From positions 1-64,000 of the forward strand of contig JAAAJB010000031.1 in NCBI GenBank assembly GCA_016098155.1: 64,000 nucleotides of DNA, given 5' to 3'. Positions within the stretch are counted from its first letter, which is position 1. Each line of letters starts with the position of its first letter. The notes beneath the pieces are model-generated. The model did no database searches. It saw only the letters and a list, made by a program, of their open reading frames with translations, and was not told where the DNA came from. Source of the DNA: Actinomortierella ambigua (lineage: Eukaryota; Mortierellomycota; Mortierellomycetes; Mortierellales; Mortierellaceae). Shown here piece after piece: positions 23,650 to 34,683 of this stretch. A program made the translations under genes and the position numbers.

Positions 23650-26216
23650 ATGGGCATCAAGCACTCCAAAGAGAACAAGGCTCTTGCCAGCCGTACCCAC
23701 TGTATGCACGCATGCATCCATCCACCTGTCGGTATTTTTTCTCATCACTTCCTGTTCATCCAAAGATTTGCTCACGCAACCTCTTCTTCCTTGACTTTCT
23801 GGTAACATCTCTAGTCACCAAGCGCGAAATCAATGCATTGCGCCGGGAATTCGAAAAGACTGCCAGCTCAAGCAAGTCAACAGTCTTGACGGAAACACAA
23901 TTCAAAGAGGCAAGTCATGGTCAACCATACTTTCTTATCACCCGTGGGACATCCTAGCGGATAGAGAGGGGGAGGGGGCGGACTCTCTATCTGGACCGGC
24001 CAAACGAGCAAAGTCGGCTGCTGACACAAGCACAACAACATGCGACCTTTGTTTTCCCTTTATGAATGGAGGGAGAACGGCAAAAGGGCGGGTGCGAGGT
24101 GTTGGACCCAGAGGGTAACGACTCTGCGGGGTGAGGGTGGTCTTCGCGTTGCCCAGTCAAGAGTTGATGATGTCAGGCCCTCCCTTTTTTGTTTCATATT
24201 CATTGCCCATCACCAGCTCCAGGCACCAACACCTCAGTAACACTATCGACAGACGATTGCGCCTCCCACTGTTCTCCTCTTGCTCTTATTTTACGATCGC
24301 TGGCTCAAGAAAGCTACTTTGTTGTCTAGCCTATTTCTGCGACATGGAGCAGGACCCAATAGGAGCTTAAGCTATCCTCGTAAATGAGGGGGGGGGGGGA
24401 AGGAAAAAAAAGTATCGGCCCATGCAGCGAAGCGAGGAAATCTGAGCACAAAGGACTTGACCGCCATCATCTGTCAACAAATGGGGATAGAGAGGCAGCT
24501 GACAGGAGGTTTGTTCCTCTGCATTCGTGCGGATGCCCCCCCCCTTCCTCCACCCTAATCAGTAGCTTCTCAAAGCAATGCTTCCTTTTTCCATACCTCT
24601 CTTTCCGCACCTGAGAGATGGCTCTGCTATTCCTGACGCAACCAATGGGCGGCATCTACGACAACTGAGATGCGGGTTGCAGGGGGCGGGAGAGACCCCG
24701 AAAGAGGATCACATTACTAACATCCGTGTACACATTACTGTCGCACCGATGTGCCCGGCTCTGTTTCCCCCCCCTCCCTCTCTCCCTCTCGCTCTTTCTC
24801 TCCCATCCTTTCAACTCTCTTTTAGGCATTCCGCCGAATCCTTCAATCCTCGCCTATGGACGACGTGTTCCTCACAAGGCTGTACTCTGCCTTTGACACG
24901 AATCCTAACAAGAAGGGTGTTGAATTTAAAGAGTTTATTGAAGGCCTCTCAGTCTTTATGAAGGGCACCCCAGACGAGAAACTTGAGTGTAAGTCTCCTC
25001 GTGTTTGTAGTCATTGTGCATAGGTGTGGTCGGGGGAAGGAGGTTATCCTTTTTTTTCCCGGGGCAGCTACATTGCAGGTGTTGACATCATCAATTTTGT
25101 CTCTCACACTCTCTCTTTTTCTCTTCCCCTCGCCCACTTTTATTTTCAAGTGTCGTTCAAGCTCTATGATATTGACCATGCAGGATATATTACGCGTGAG
25201 GGACTTGAGCGCGCCATGACCCAATTGGTATGTCGAGAATCGGTACCACATGACCTGCAATGGAAGGATCTCCGTGTGACCCTGTTCGCAAATAGGTTTC
25301 CTGATACGGTCAAAAATAATGACACTTTACCATCCGACTGAAATTTTGGTAATAGCACTCTGTGGTGGCTACTTCGGGTCACGACGAAACTCACCAAATC
25401 CAGGAGCTTGTACGACGCATATTTGACGACCTGGATGTCGACGGAGATGGCAAGCTGTCACTCGAGGAGTACAAACTCAACTCGATGAAGGAGCCGATGA
25501 TTATCGACTTTCTCGGACAGTTCCTCTCGGATCAGACAGACTCTGGCGCCAACTCGATTTGTTCAGCCCTCTCGGTGCCACCTTCACCCCGATCTGTGTC
25601 CACACCACCCTCGCCTCGGTTCGGCCACTTTGCACCACCCTCACCTCGTATGCGCGACAGCTTGTACGGTGCACCTGGTCATATGTTTCAGTCAGGCTCT
25701 CCGGCCGGGAGCTTTCGTCTTAGCAACTCGCATAGTCTCCTGTGGCTCAACGGCGGATTCAACGGCAGCGGTGATTTGCTCGGCAAGGTTAACGAGTTTG
25801 AAGGGCTCGTTGCCGCTGAAGAAGAGGAGAAGAATCGACGTACCAAAGAGAAGGAGAACTCTGCCTCGATGTATGGCGAGACTAGCCATTTGAATGGCAA
25901 GGATACCTCGCCCGAAACGGCCCAGAAGACGGATCAGAAAGTTGTCGTTATTCCAACAGATGTTGCCTCTACTGACGAAGAGCCTGGATCGCCTACTTCT
26001 TCATCTGGTGTTGACATTGTGATTTCACATTCTGCCGAAGACGAAACCAAGCCTCAGGCTGTCACAGAAACAAAGGATGAGCTGACGACAAAGGATATCA
26101 TTGTCAAAGACGTGGTCAAGGAGATAGTGAATGGTGCCAACGGCACTGCAGGCAAGACTGGCAGCGAAGAGACGGCAGAAGGCCTTGATATCAAGCAGAA
26201 ACAACAGCAGTCATAA
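23650..26216 (+). CDS. myristoylatable calcineurin-B-like EF-hand protein with long tail
   Basis: Five exons were inferred: 23650-23701, 23815-23909, 24826-24988, 25151-25227 and 25356-26216, giving 415 residues. The N-terminus MGIKHSK fits an N-myristoylation signal. The EF-hand part (residues about 15-165) resembles calcineurin B and its homologues: VEFKEFIEGLSVF, then LSFKLYDIDHAGYITREG, then FDDLDVDGDGKLSLEEY. Only the last loop (DVDGDGKLSLEE) is canonical. The middle loop has Ala at position 5 and Gly at position 12, and the earlier one carries an extra residue, so calcium affinity there is doubtful. Residues about 180-415 are absent from normal calcineurin B and hold three PSPR motifs followed by an acidic, Lys-rich tail. 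Intron 2 (23910-24825, 916 nt) starts with GC (GAG|GCAAGT). A membrane-tethered calcium sensor is inferred; the partner is unknown. Confidence 0.75.
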
Positions 26217-28424
26217 ACCAGATGGCGCTTACCTCCCCTCCCCCTTTTTCTCCCCATCGCAATCCAGCTCCCGTATTATCCATATTTCTTTCTTGACGGA
26301 TCGCTTCGTTTTGCCGCTTTCTTTCGTGTATACCATATTCCAAATACCTTAATCATTAAACTGCTTTGAGACTCGCCATGCTTTCCGACCGTCACTGACT
26401 CTATAATATCATTAATATGCATGACAATACGCGACTGAGCACATTATTTTATTTCTGGATCGCTGTTGTTTGAGAGCCGTCTTTCTCCATGTGCTATTTT
26501 TCTTCGCTTTCTTCAGGTCGCCGTGTATATTGGCGCCCTCTAACCCTCAAAGTCAATGATGGTCGCAGGATGTAGGCGCACCCCAGCAGGAAGTACATTT
26601 GAGATCACTGAACCAAAAAAAAAAAAAATCAGTTCGCCATTCGGAAAGCGTCGTTTGACAAACAGGCAACGTTGTGGAAAGTCAAAGTGAGAAAACGCTA
26701 CGAGCGCCTTCGTCCACGGATATGACTGGCATCTACGATATGTTGATGACTGCAGGCAGGAATGCTCACAGTAAGGATTGATACATTTACCAACTCATTC
26801 CTCACTCCTTGTCATGACAAGGGGCAACTTTCTGCGCCTACAAGAGAATCTCTTGTCTGGCTCATGCGATTCTTGCTAGTGAGCACGCGATCGAGCATTC
26901 ATTGCACTGAGTGGTGAGTCTGTCGATGGTACGTCAAAAAATATTGAAAATAATAATAATCAAATAAAAAAGGAAGCGCTAGACAAGGGGTTAAGACGTG
27001 GGAGATGAGATGTAGGATATAGGTGATGGCACCAGAGGCATTTGTCGTCTATGGAGAGAAAGAACAAAAACTTCTTCGCTCTTTATCTTGCAAAGGTCCG
27101 GACCACAACGAACTCTGGTTGGTCCACCTATCAAAATGTCATTGAAGGCAAGGGAAAAAAGGGGGGGGCAAATGAGTGTATTTGGGCGGTTGAGTTGCTT
27201 GATATAAAGGATGGTTACAGCAACATGTCACCTTACCGTTGCGGGGAAAAGGTGGGAGGATGCAGCCCTGATTTGTTATCTAGCAGAAGCACAAAACATT
27301 GAGCGAATCAATCACCCACCATAGAAGCTAGAGGACAAGAGTAAAATATAGATATGGAAGAAGAAAGGTCCGACAAACGTGAGTAAAGAACTAAGGATAA
27401 AGCGCGCGCATGCAAGCTTTGAAAGCGATCGAAGATTCATGGAGCGGAAGTGAGGGTTGACTTTGGGAATTCATGTGTTCCCTGTTGGATATTTCTTCTT
27501 CCTATTACGCAGCATTCTCATGTTGAATAAGCGAGAGAGTGCAAGGAAGAAAGGCTCGTCGGGGCAACCGAAAGGATAGGCACTCACCAACAGTGAGAAC
27601 GAAATGTACCTGTTCTCCAGAATGTCTCTTACTAGGCGCAACATGTGGTATATACTATTGATGCGTGTGGGTGGTATATGTTCATGAGTCACGCGCCTGA
27701 ATCGTAGGCGTATGAATTTTATAATGGGTGAACCTTCCGATGGCACTCGAATGGAAATTGGCTAAACACCAATTTGACGGGATTATGTCGATTGACCAGC
27801 GTATAGACGAAAACTGATTTTCTTGGCTCATCCGCCTCAGCCAAAGCCAAGCCCCCACCCCTGACGATACAACAACTGCGCCTGGCTGAAACGATGCGTG
27901 TTTAAGAGTGCCACACATACCTTTTTTTTCGACTTTGTTCCTATCCCGGGCACGCTGTGGCTAGGACAGGAGAGTCTTGGTAAGGTGGTGGACCCTCTTT
28001 CTCACCCTCTACCACGCTATGGAAGCCGTTGAGGGTATTCGGAAGCTGCCCGAGAGGTGGAAAATGGGTAGGGTACAGTACTGTGAATAGAGTGACCTCT
28101 CACATTTCCACAGATGCTGTGCAAAATTCGCCCTTCTGAATGAACTGAGACGGTACGAAAAGGGTTGGGTCTGTTCCTTGGCAGTGCAGTAGAGGCTATC
28201 GGTGGTGGTGGTGGGACACAGCCAGTCAGCCAGCCAGCCGACCAGATAGTCAATCGTATTCCCAGTACCTGTTGAGGCACCGGTGTGCTGGCTGTGGGCC
28301 TCTTTGAAGGGCCATGCTCATGTTGTGCCATACGCGCACTTGCCTGCAGACTTGAAAGATTGGGGGTTGTTCCACACAGCCTTCATGGACGGATGACGGA
28401 GTTGTATCTCGTCTTTCACAAACA

Positions 28425-28497
28425 CAAACACGCACACACGCACATACGCACACACACACACTCTCTCTCTCTCTCTTTCTGTCTTTATCTTTGTCTT

Positions 28498-28537
<40 letters not shown>

Positions 28538-28540
28538 AGA
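28425..28540. repeat. compound CA/CT microsatellite
   Basis: Repeated CACA/CGCACACA units pass into CTCTCT and CTTTCT tracts, in non-coding DNA. Confidence 0.8.
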
Positions 28541-29053
28541 GTTCAACCTGGCCATGTCGCGTGTGCCAGTGAAACATTGAAAAATATAAAAACAACGAGG
28601 GAGGCACAGCGCTTGTTTTTAATTGTGCACCTCTCCGCCAATCAACAGAGTCGTCAGCGGCTCTCTTTTCCACATTGTGAGCACCAAAAGCCCTTTGTCC
28701 CCTTTCCCTCCCCTTTTTCTTTTTTTTTCTTTTGTCTCGTCAAGCATTTTCGTCTTTTTTTTTCCCCCCCGCCCAACCCAACTCACCCCCCTCCCTTCCT
28801 CTCTCTCTCTATTGTTGCCCTGTCTGTCTGTCTGCCTGCCTACGACATACTACTCTGTACACCTTTGAACCTACCGACTTGCATTCACCTTCCAGCCCCA
28901 ACCTTGTGTCTTCTCCCTTCCACACCCTCCTTCTTCGACATTTCACTGCAGGGCTCCCACACACACCTGTGTTGTTGTCACCCGTCTCCACCCCCCCCCC
29001 CACCCACACACCCCAAATGCCCCCTCCCCCCTCGCCCCCCCCACCTCTACCCC

Positions 29054-29062
29054 NNNNNNNNN
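29054..29062. other. assembly gap (9 N)
   Basis: Nine N characters follow an extremely C-rich stretch. The gap length is probably arbitrary, so the local sequence should not be trusted. Confidence 0.95.
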
Positions 29063-30008
29063 CAACCACTCCTTGGCGCCACCTGAACCAAAGAGGTTGG
29101 TCACTGCATGCCTTTTGGAAACAACCAACCCACCCGTCTGTTGCCTGCCTGCCTGCCCCTTCCATGCTCATTCAGACAGCCGCCTCTCACATCCTCCGCG
29201 CCATTCGCTCTTGACTCTTTGCATTCGCTCCCTCCTCTTCCTCTGCTCCCTCTGAAAGCCTCCCTCCCTCCCCCCCTCCCCCCATCCCCTTGAGCAAACA
29301 GAAACCGAGATTCAACAACGCCTGTGGATTCAACAAATCACTTCAACAAGGTGTGACATCCCAACTCTCAACACATCGTCGATGACCACGATTTACTTTA
29401 CCCTCATTCCTCACCAACTGTATCCCACCGTGTCGATGCACTTCATCGGAAACTGACGTGTTATTGACGGCCCTTCCTACTACTGTTTTATCTTTTGGTG
29501 TTCCTTGGTGGCAGAGGCTTTTTTTTTTCTATATCTATATTGCCTGTGTTCCTACCACGGTTTTTGTTGACATTTGTGGACAAAGGTGCCACCTACCCGT
29601 CTTTGTGCTGCGTCTTGGTCGCCTTTTTGCTACTTTTGACAACTCTATCAATCCATCAACGCCAAGTGGAAGATAGCTGATCTACCCAACAGTTCCTTAC
29701 AAAAGGGATTGAATATCAACAAAGACAACACGCAGCAGGTCCCTTTGCAAAGAGGATTCCCGCAGCTTTGCAACTGTACGCATGCATGAAATATGTCTAG
29801 TTTCGATAGAAAGATGGATTTGCTGTTTGCCAGCAAGACCTTTGAAAACACAATAGTAACATGATCCCAACATCGTGTCACTTCTACTCGCCACTGTTCT
29901 CTCTAGATCTCTGAAAGAGGGTGCAGGGTCTCGCTAGAGTCCCAACCCTCTCAGCTGCTGACCATCACTCACTGGGACTCTTGACGGGCCGCCGAGCTTT
30001 AGTATCTC

Positions 30009-33000
30009 ATGCCGTCCACACGGGCTTCCGCACGAGCATCAGACGAAGTGGCGATCATAGCAGGCGATCGGAGATCTCTTCGTACACAAGGATCTTCCAG
30101 CGGACAAGCCACGGCGCAGCCAAGCCGCGATCGCGGTCCTAAACAATCGCCATCTACTCCTTCGACTCCATCCCACGCACAGGACACTCAGGACTTTGGC
30201 AGCAATATTCACGACAGCACCACTGACAATAATAATAACAATGTCGATGACACCATCGACAACGACAACATCGAAAGCAATAACGACAGTAACAACAATG
30301 GCAAAAACCACCACAGCAACGACAACAGTGGCCCTGGTGCCAACAGTGCGGCGGACCAATCTCCAGCAGCTTCACGGGATTCCCGTGGCACTCCCCTGAC
30401 ATCTTCTGTATCAGACACTGCTGCTCGTGGCAGTAGTCGAGCGAGCTCCCCTATTTCAACCCGCGCCAAATCAGCCAGGATGTCTGCGGAAAGGCTGCCG
30501 AGCGAAAACAGTGCCATGGATGATCGCTCAGAAGAAGGGAAGGGAGAAGATGAGAGGGTAGAGGAAGAAGAAGAAGACGACGACGATGAAGAGGACGAAA
30601 GAGCTGGTGCAAGTTTCCGCCGGGAGCCAAGGATACAGCTTATGGAGCGTGGGTGGAGAAACGCTGCTGAGCAGAAGCCGGATTCAGAGCATGAGGAACA
30701 AGAGCAAGATCGCAGGTCGTCGTCCAGTGACTCGAGGAGCAAAACAAAGTCGCTGATCCCAACGAAAAGGCGTCTGCGGTCAAACAAGCACGCGCAGAGC
30801 TCAGAAGATGAGGCGACGGATCAGCAAGGCAGTCGGGGCAGCAGTCGGACTTCTTCTGGGTGGATGGCACAACAACAAAAGATGCAGGACCGTATCGAGA
30901 CTGCAGTCTCCATTTCAACTCTGTTGGATGAGTGCATTGCTAGATCTAACTGCTTTATCGACGAAGGCAAATGCGACGATGCTTACTCACTTGTTGTCGC
31001 CACATTTGGAGGTATGACGATCATATTTTACTGTTGTACGGATGATGGTTCTCTGCTCAGAGTGAGCACCGTTTTTTTTCTCGGACTATAACGTGCTTAG
31101 TATTTTAACCATTCACCATTGATTCTCTTAAACTCGAATAGAAATCGAGGATCTCGAAGGAAACACTGGGTGGTCAGAGTCTGACGATAGTAGTAAAGAG
31201 GACGAGGATATGGATCTTGACGAACGGGAAGGCTCGCGCACGTTGCACAAAAACTATCGATCATCCCGTAATCGGCTTCAGGAGCTCTATGGAGAATTTG
31301 ACAAGCTGAAAAGAAGGTATTACTTTGGATGCCAAGTCCTGATTATACCCCAACGCGTTGGTCGGATATTCTCTCTCTCACACACACACACTCACTCACG
31401 CTCACTTACTCCCTCCATCTCTCTCTTTTTTCCTCCTTTGCATTGTAGGGTACTTGAGCAAAAGGCTGCGGGCTTAGATAAGGAGGAGGCTTTGATCCGC
31501 AATGGCACCCACTCGGGGTTGCTGGACGAACTCAACGCCATTGAGGAGCGCCGCACTGCGAGAAGACAACTGGTTGAAGCCAGACGGAATTACTATCAAA
31601 CGATGTATGAGAATAACTACATTGTCGCATGCAAGAACGCAAGGAATACATTTGAGGTATGTGCGGCAATCATGTTGCACCCGATTTTGATCACATAGTA
31701 TGTCTATCAATGATCGATCACTAACAGCCACAATTTTTCCCCATCTCCCTTTATTTTATTGTCCACCTGGATAGTCTCATAAAGTAGCTGTCCGACGAGC
31801 GATGATGAAGTTGGTCCAGACCCGCATTTCGCGAATCAAGCAGGAGATTGTGCATGCCACAGCAAAATCACCCATACGTGCACTCATGAAGCGCGATAGG
31901 GAGCAGGATGCTAGATTCTATGAGGCCAACGGATATGACACTTGTGGCGACTCTTGCTATGACTCGGACTCTAGTTCAGGAAGCGAGTGTAGTAACTGCG
32001 GAGTCTGTGCCATGAGAAACGGGTCCACTCGCCGTCAACGAAGCGGACAAGTTATGAATGGGTCGACTCGAGAGAACAGGCCAATGGATCTATCATTCTT
32101 GTATCCAGGAACTAAGCCGCTCTACAGTCGTTATGGACCATCAATGCCCTCTCAAGGACCCCCTCCTGGCTCGTTTCCGGGAGCACCACCACAACCGCCG
32201 CCATCGTCCTGGGTGCACCCACGATCAGAGAGTCACCAGCACCACATTGACCAAGCACCGAGTATGCAGCAGATGCTCATTGACCGTCAAAACGAGGATC
32301 GTCGACGTCGACGGCGGGTGATGGACCGCGAGTTACAGCACCGTGCAATGACCAATGGTAAAGGACCGAACGAGTCTAGCGGCCAATCATCTATGGCACC
32401 GTCGGAGTCAATGCAGCCTGACAGTGTAGGTACAGCTTCAGGAGACCACCCGATGCAGCCTGTCGGAGCGCGGTCAAGCAGCTCAGACAGAGGTTCGCGT
32501 GGTCCTCCACCATCACGAAGAACGCTTGGTGTATGGACGACGGTGGATCGACGACCCCGATTTCTTCCAGGGTTCGGCCCCGATGGCTTGCCAGACAGAG
32601 ATGTTCATCCGGGCCAAAAGCGTGGCCCTCCCCCCAGGCTAGGTAGACCCCCAACAGACGCCAGGCCTCCTCCTCCGCCACCACCGCCACCACCACCACC
32701 GCCGCCACAGCCCTCGTCATCATCACCATCGTCGTCATCATCATCGCCAGCGGTCTTCAATGCACCCAATGAGGCCAGGATGAATTGGCGAGTTGCTCCT
32801 GGCACCCAACAACTGTACACCAACCCGCCAGGCTATGTGCCGCTGTCAGCTCAGGCTGCCAGCTCTCGGAGGAGCAATGTGGGTCGTCCGCCAATCACAT
32901 TGCCAGGAATTCCGCTCGTGCCGATTGCGGACTATCCAGTGGATGCGCGCGAGTACCTGGCAGCACAGCGCTGGAAGCAGAGCGAGATGCAGGAGCGGTC

Positions 33001-33598
33001 TTTCCAGGTGTTACACAAGCACGGCAATAATGGTAGCCATCCTGGTAGCGGTGGAGCCTCCGCGTCAGGAGGACCTCCAGGCCCCCTTCGGCCTAGCGGA
33101 TCACACATGTCGTCACGACCTCTGGCAGCCTCGACGCGTGGCCCACCTCCTCCCCCAGGCCCAGCAAGCAATCAGCGAGGACGACCTGTAAAAAACACGC
33201 GACCACTGCCACACTGGCTGCTGGATACAGACCGGAAGGACCGGGATACCAGACCTCCCTTCCCCGGTTCTACTGCCACTTCTGGTGGTGGTGGTAAGAG
33301 TGGTAGCGATGGATCGACCCCGGCGCCTGCAACACGTTCTCCATTATACCGCACTACGGGTGCATCTCTGGCGAACAGCAGTGGACGATCCCAGCAGCAG
33401 CAGCAGCAGCAGCAGCATTCATCGACTCCAACAACAAAGCCAAGCTCGGGAGAGTCGAAGCCAGCAGCGCATGATCTGCGTGATACTCCATCAAGCACCT
33501 CCGCGTCATCATCAGCAACCACCAAGCCAAACACCCCTTTGCCAGCCAAAGCAGAGGAAACTAAAAAACCCAACGGCACTACCTCTACTACTTCATAG
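30009..33598 (+). CDS. Sds3-like (Sds3/BRMS1 family) histone-deacetylase complex subunit, extended
   Basis: Four exons were inferred: 30009-31011, 31142-31316, 31449-31656 and 31775-33598, giving 1069 residues. Sds3/Dep1/BRMS1 proteins scaffold Rpd3/Sin3 histone deacetylase complexes. The family core here is a charged coiled coil at about residues 410-510: SRNRLQELYGEFDKLKRRV, then GTHSGLLDELNAIEERR, then a helix through NYYQTMYENNYIVACKNA. The residue order matches the Sds3 pattern. Before it lie about 330 low-complexity residues, with an Asn/Asp-rich run and a Glu/Asp run. After it come a cysteine cluster (CGDSC, then CSNCGVC, about residues 510-545), a polyPro run, polySer and polyGln. Yeast Sds3 has about 330 residues, so most of this protein is extension. 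Gene number 2 of the split Sds3/Dep1 pair is not distinguishable by eye. Confidence 0.72.
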
Positions 33599-33710
33599 GG
33601 CAAGCAGCCCTTGACATCACCACCCAGCAGGCCGGTATCGTCCCAGCTCCCCCCTTTACCCTTTTTTTTTCTTAGCATCGCCCTTCACCCATCCCACGCA
33701 ACATTGCAAC

Positions 33711-33716
33711 AATAAA
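33711..33716 (+). terminator. candidate polyadenylation signal AATAAA
   Basis: The hexamer lies 113 bp after the stop of the Sds3-like gene, at the head of an A-rich run and about 157 bp before the next start codon. Confidence 0.45.
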
Positions 33717-33872
33717 AAAAAAGATGGTGGCGTTGGTCGAGCGAAACATCATTCCCCGCCTTCAGTAGCGTACCGAAGTACCCCCACGTGTGCTCATTTC
33801 TCGCAACTTCATTCTTTCACTACATCCACTCTCTACATCTCCGTTTCTCACAACCTCCCCATCCTTTTCATC

Positions 33873-34088
33873 ATGGGCAACTATATTTCGTACACCAGGC
33901 AGGATTTGATGATTTCGGCGGCGATGATTATCGCCTGGCTGATGATCCGTCCATTCTTCGTCGCACTGTCCAAGAAGGCCGAGGCCAAGCATGTCGAGAC
34001 GCTGGAGGCCGAGGCACGCCTTAACACTGGCGATGATGCTGGCGGTAGCGGGAGCAGCAACAGCGCAAGGCGGAAGAAGCTGGACTAA
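33873..34088 (+). CDS. 71-residue single-TM protein, PGA2-like
   Basis: The frame encodes 71 residues. The N-terminus MGNYIS fits the myristoylation pattern (Gly2, Ser6). One membrane helix follows at about 12-30 (MISAAMIIAWLMIRPFFVAL), then a charged helix (KKAEAKHVETLEAEARL), and a Gly/Ser-rich end with RRKK. A short N-terminal TM ending in a RPF-like motif plus a Lys/Glu helix recalls Pga2-type trafficking proteins of the ER/nuclear envelope. The yeast protein is longer, so the name is tentative. The leader is CT-rich and the reading frame ends TAA. There is no intron. It lies 274 bp downstream of the Sds3-like gene on the same strand. Confidence 0.55.
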   Translation: MGNYISYTRQDLMISAAMIIAWLMIRPFFVALSKKAEAKHVETLEAEARLNTGDDAGGSGSSNSARRKKLD

Positions 34089-34683
34089 ACTCCCCACCCC
34101 CACGCTCGTCATAGTTATCCACAAAACAGTTGTATGTTAGGGAGAGAATGTGCAAATATGCAATGGTGGTTTTTTTTTTTTTTTTTACCTTTTCACAAGC
34201 AGAGGGAAATGTCTTGACTCTTGCGCTCCTGCAACTCACAAGAAACCTCATCTTTGATCCTCAATAGAACACGACTTTATTTTGTTGCAACACGAATATA
34301 AAAAAAACACCATCTTACCCCTATCTGACCTCTGACCTTTGATCTGACATGCTGTACGTACACCACAACAGCGCTGCATACGCATCCACTTTTTTCCCTC
34401 CCTATTCTTTTTTTTTCTATTTTGTTCTTGCACAATCCCTGCAGAACTGATCACTGCAATGAAGTCATTGATATCAGCAAAAGTTTTTTTTTTGGTCTTT
34501 TTTAGATGTATTTGAGATCATGTTCATATATAATATAGAAAGGGGGGAAGGGGGAGGTGTGCACAGCACAATAAAAACATTTCAAAAGATCGTTATATAA
34601 GCTACATTACTTCCAAAGGTATCCATCTTTTTTTTACTTGTGTCGCATGAAGAAGGAAGGACAACAAAAAAAAGGGCATATTT
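34089..34683. other. convergent 3' region of the small TM gene and the 917-residue orphan
   Basis: AT-rich spacer with several T runs (for example about 34171-34188) and an AATAAA at about 34571. No gene was seen. Confidence 0.5.

Larger units (their letters stand above)
26217..30008. other. 3.8-kb gene-poor region with microsatellites and an assembly gap
   Basis: No coding region could be supported. Contents: AT-rich sequence around 26380-27000, a CA/CT compound repeat at about 28425-28540, long C- and T-rich sequence at 28690-29290, GTCT/GCCT repeats near 28820-28845 and 29138-29157, and an N run at 29054-29062. The last several hundred bases probably include the promoter and leader of the Sds3-like gene. 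A non-coding transcript cannot be judged from sequence alone. Confidence 0.5.

Noticed and set aside
28577..29214. Pro-rich frames across the N run
   Set aside because: Compositional artefacts of C/T-rich DNA; they cross an assembly gap.
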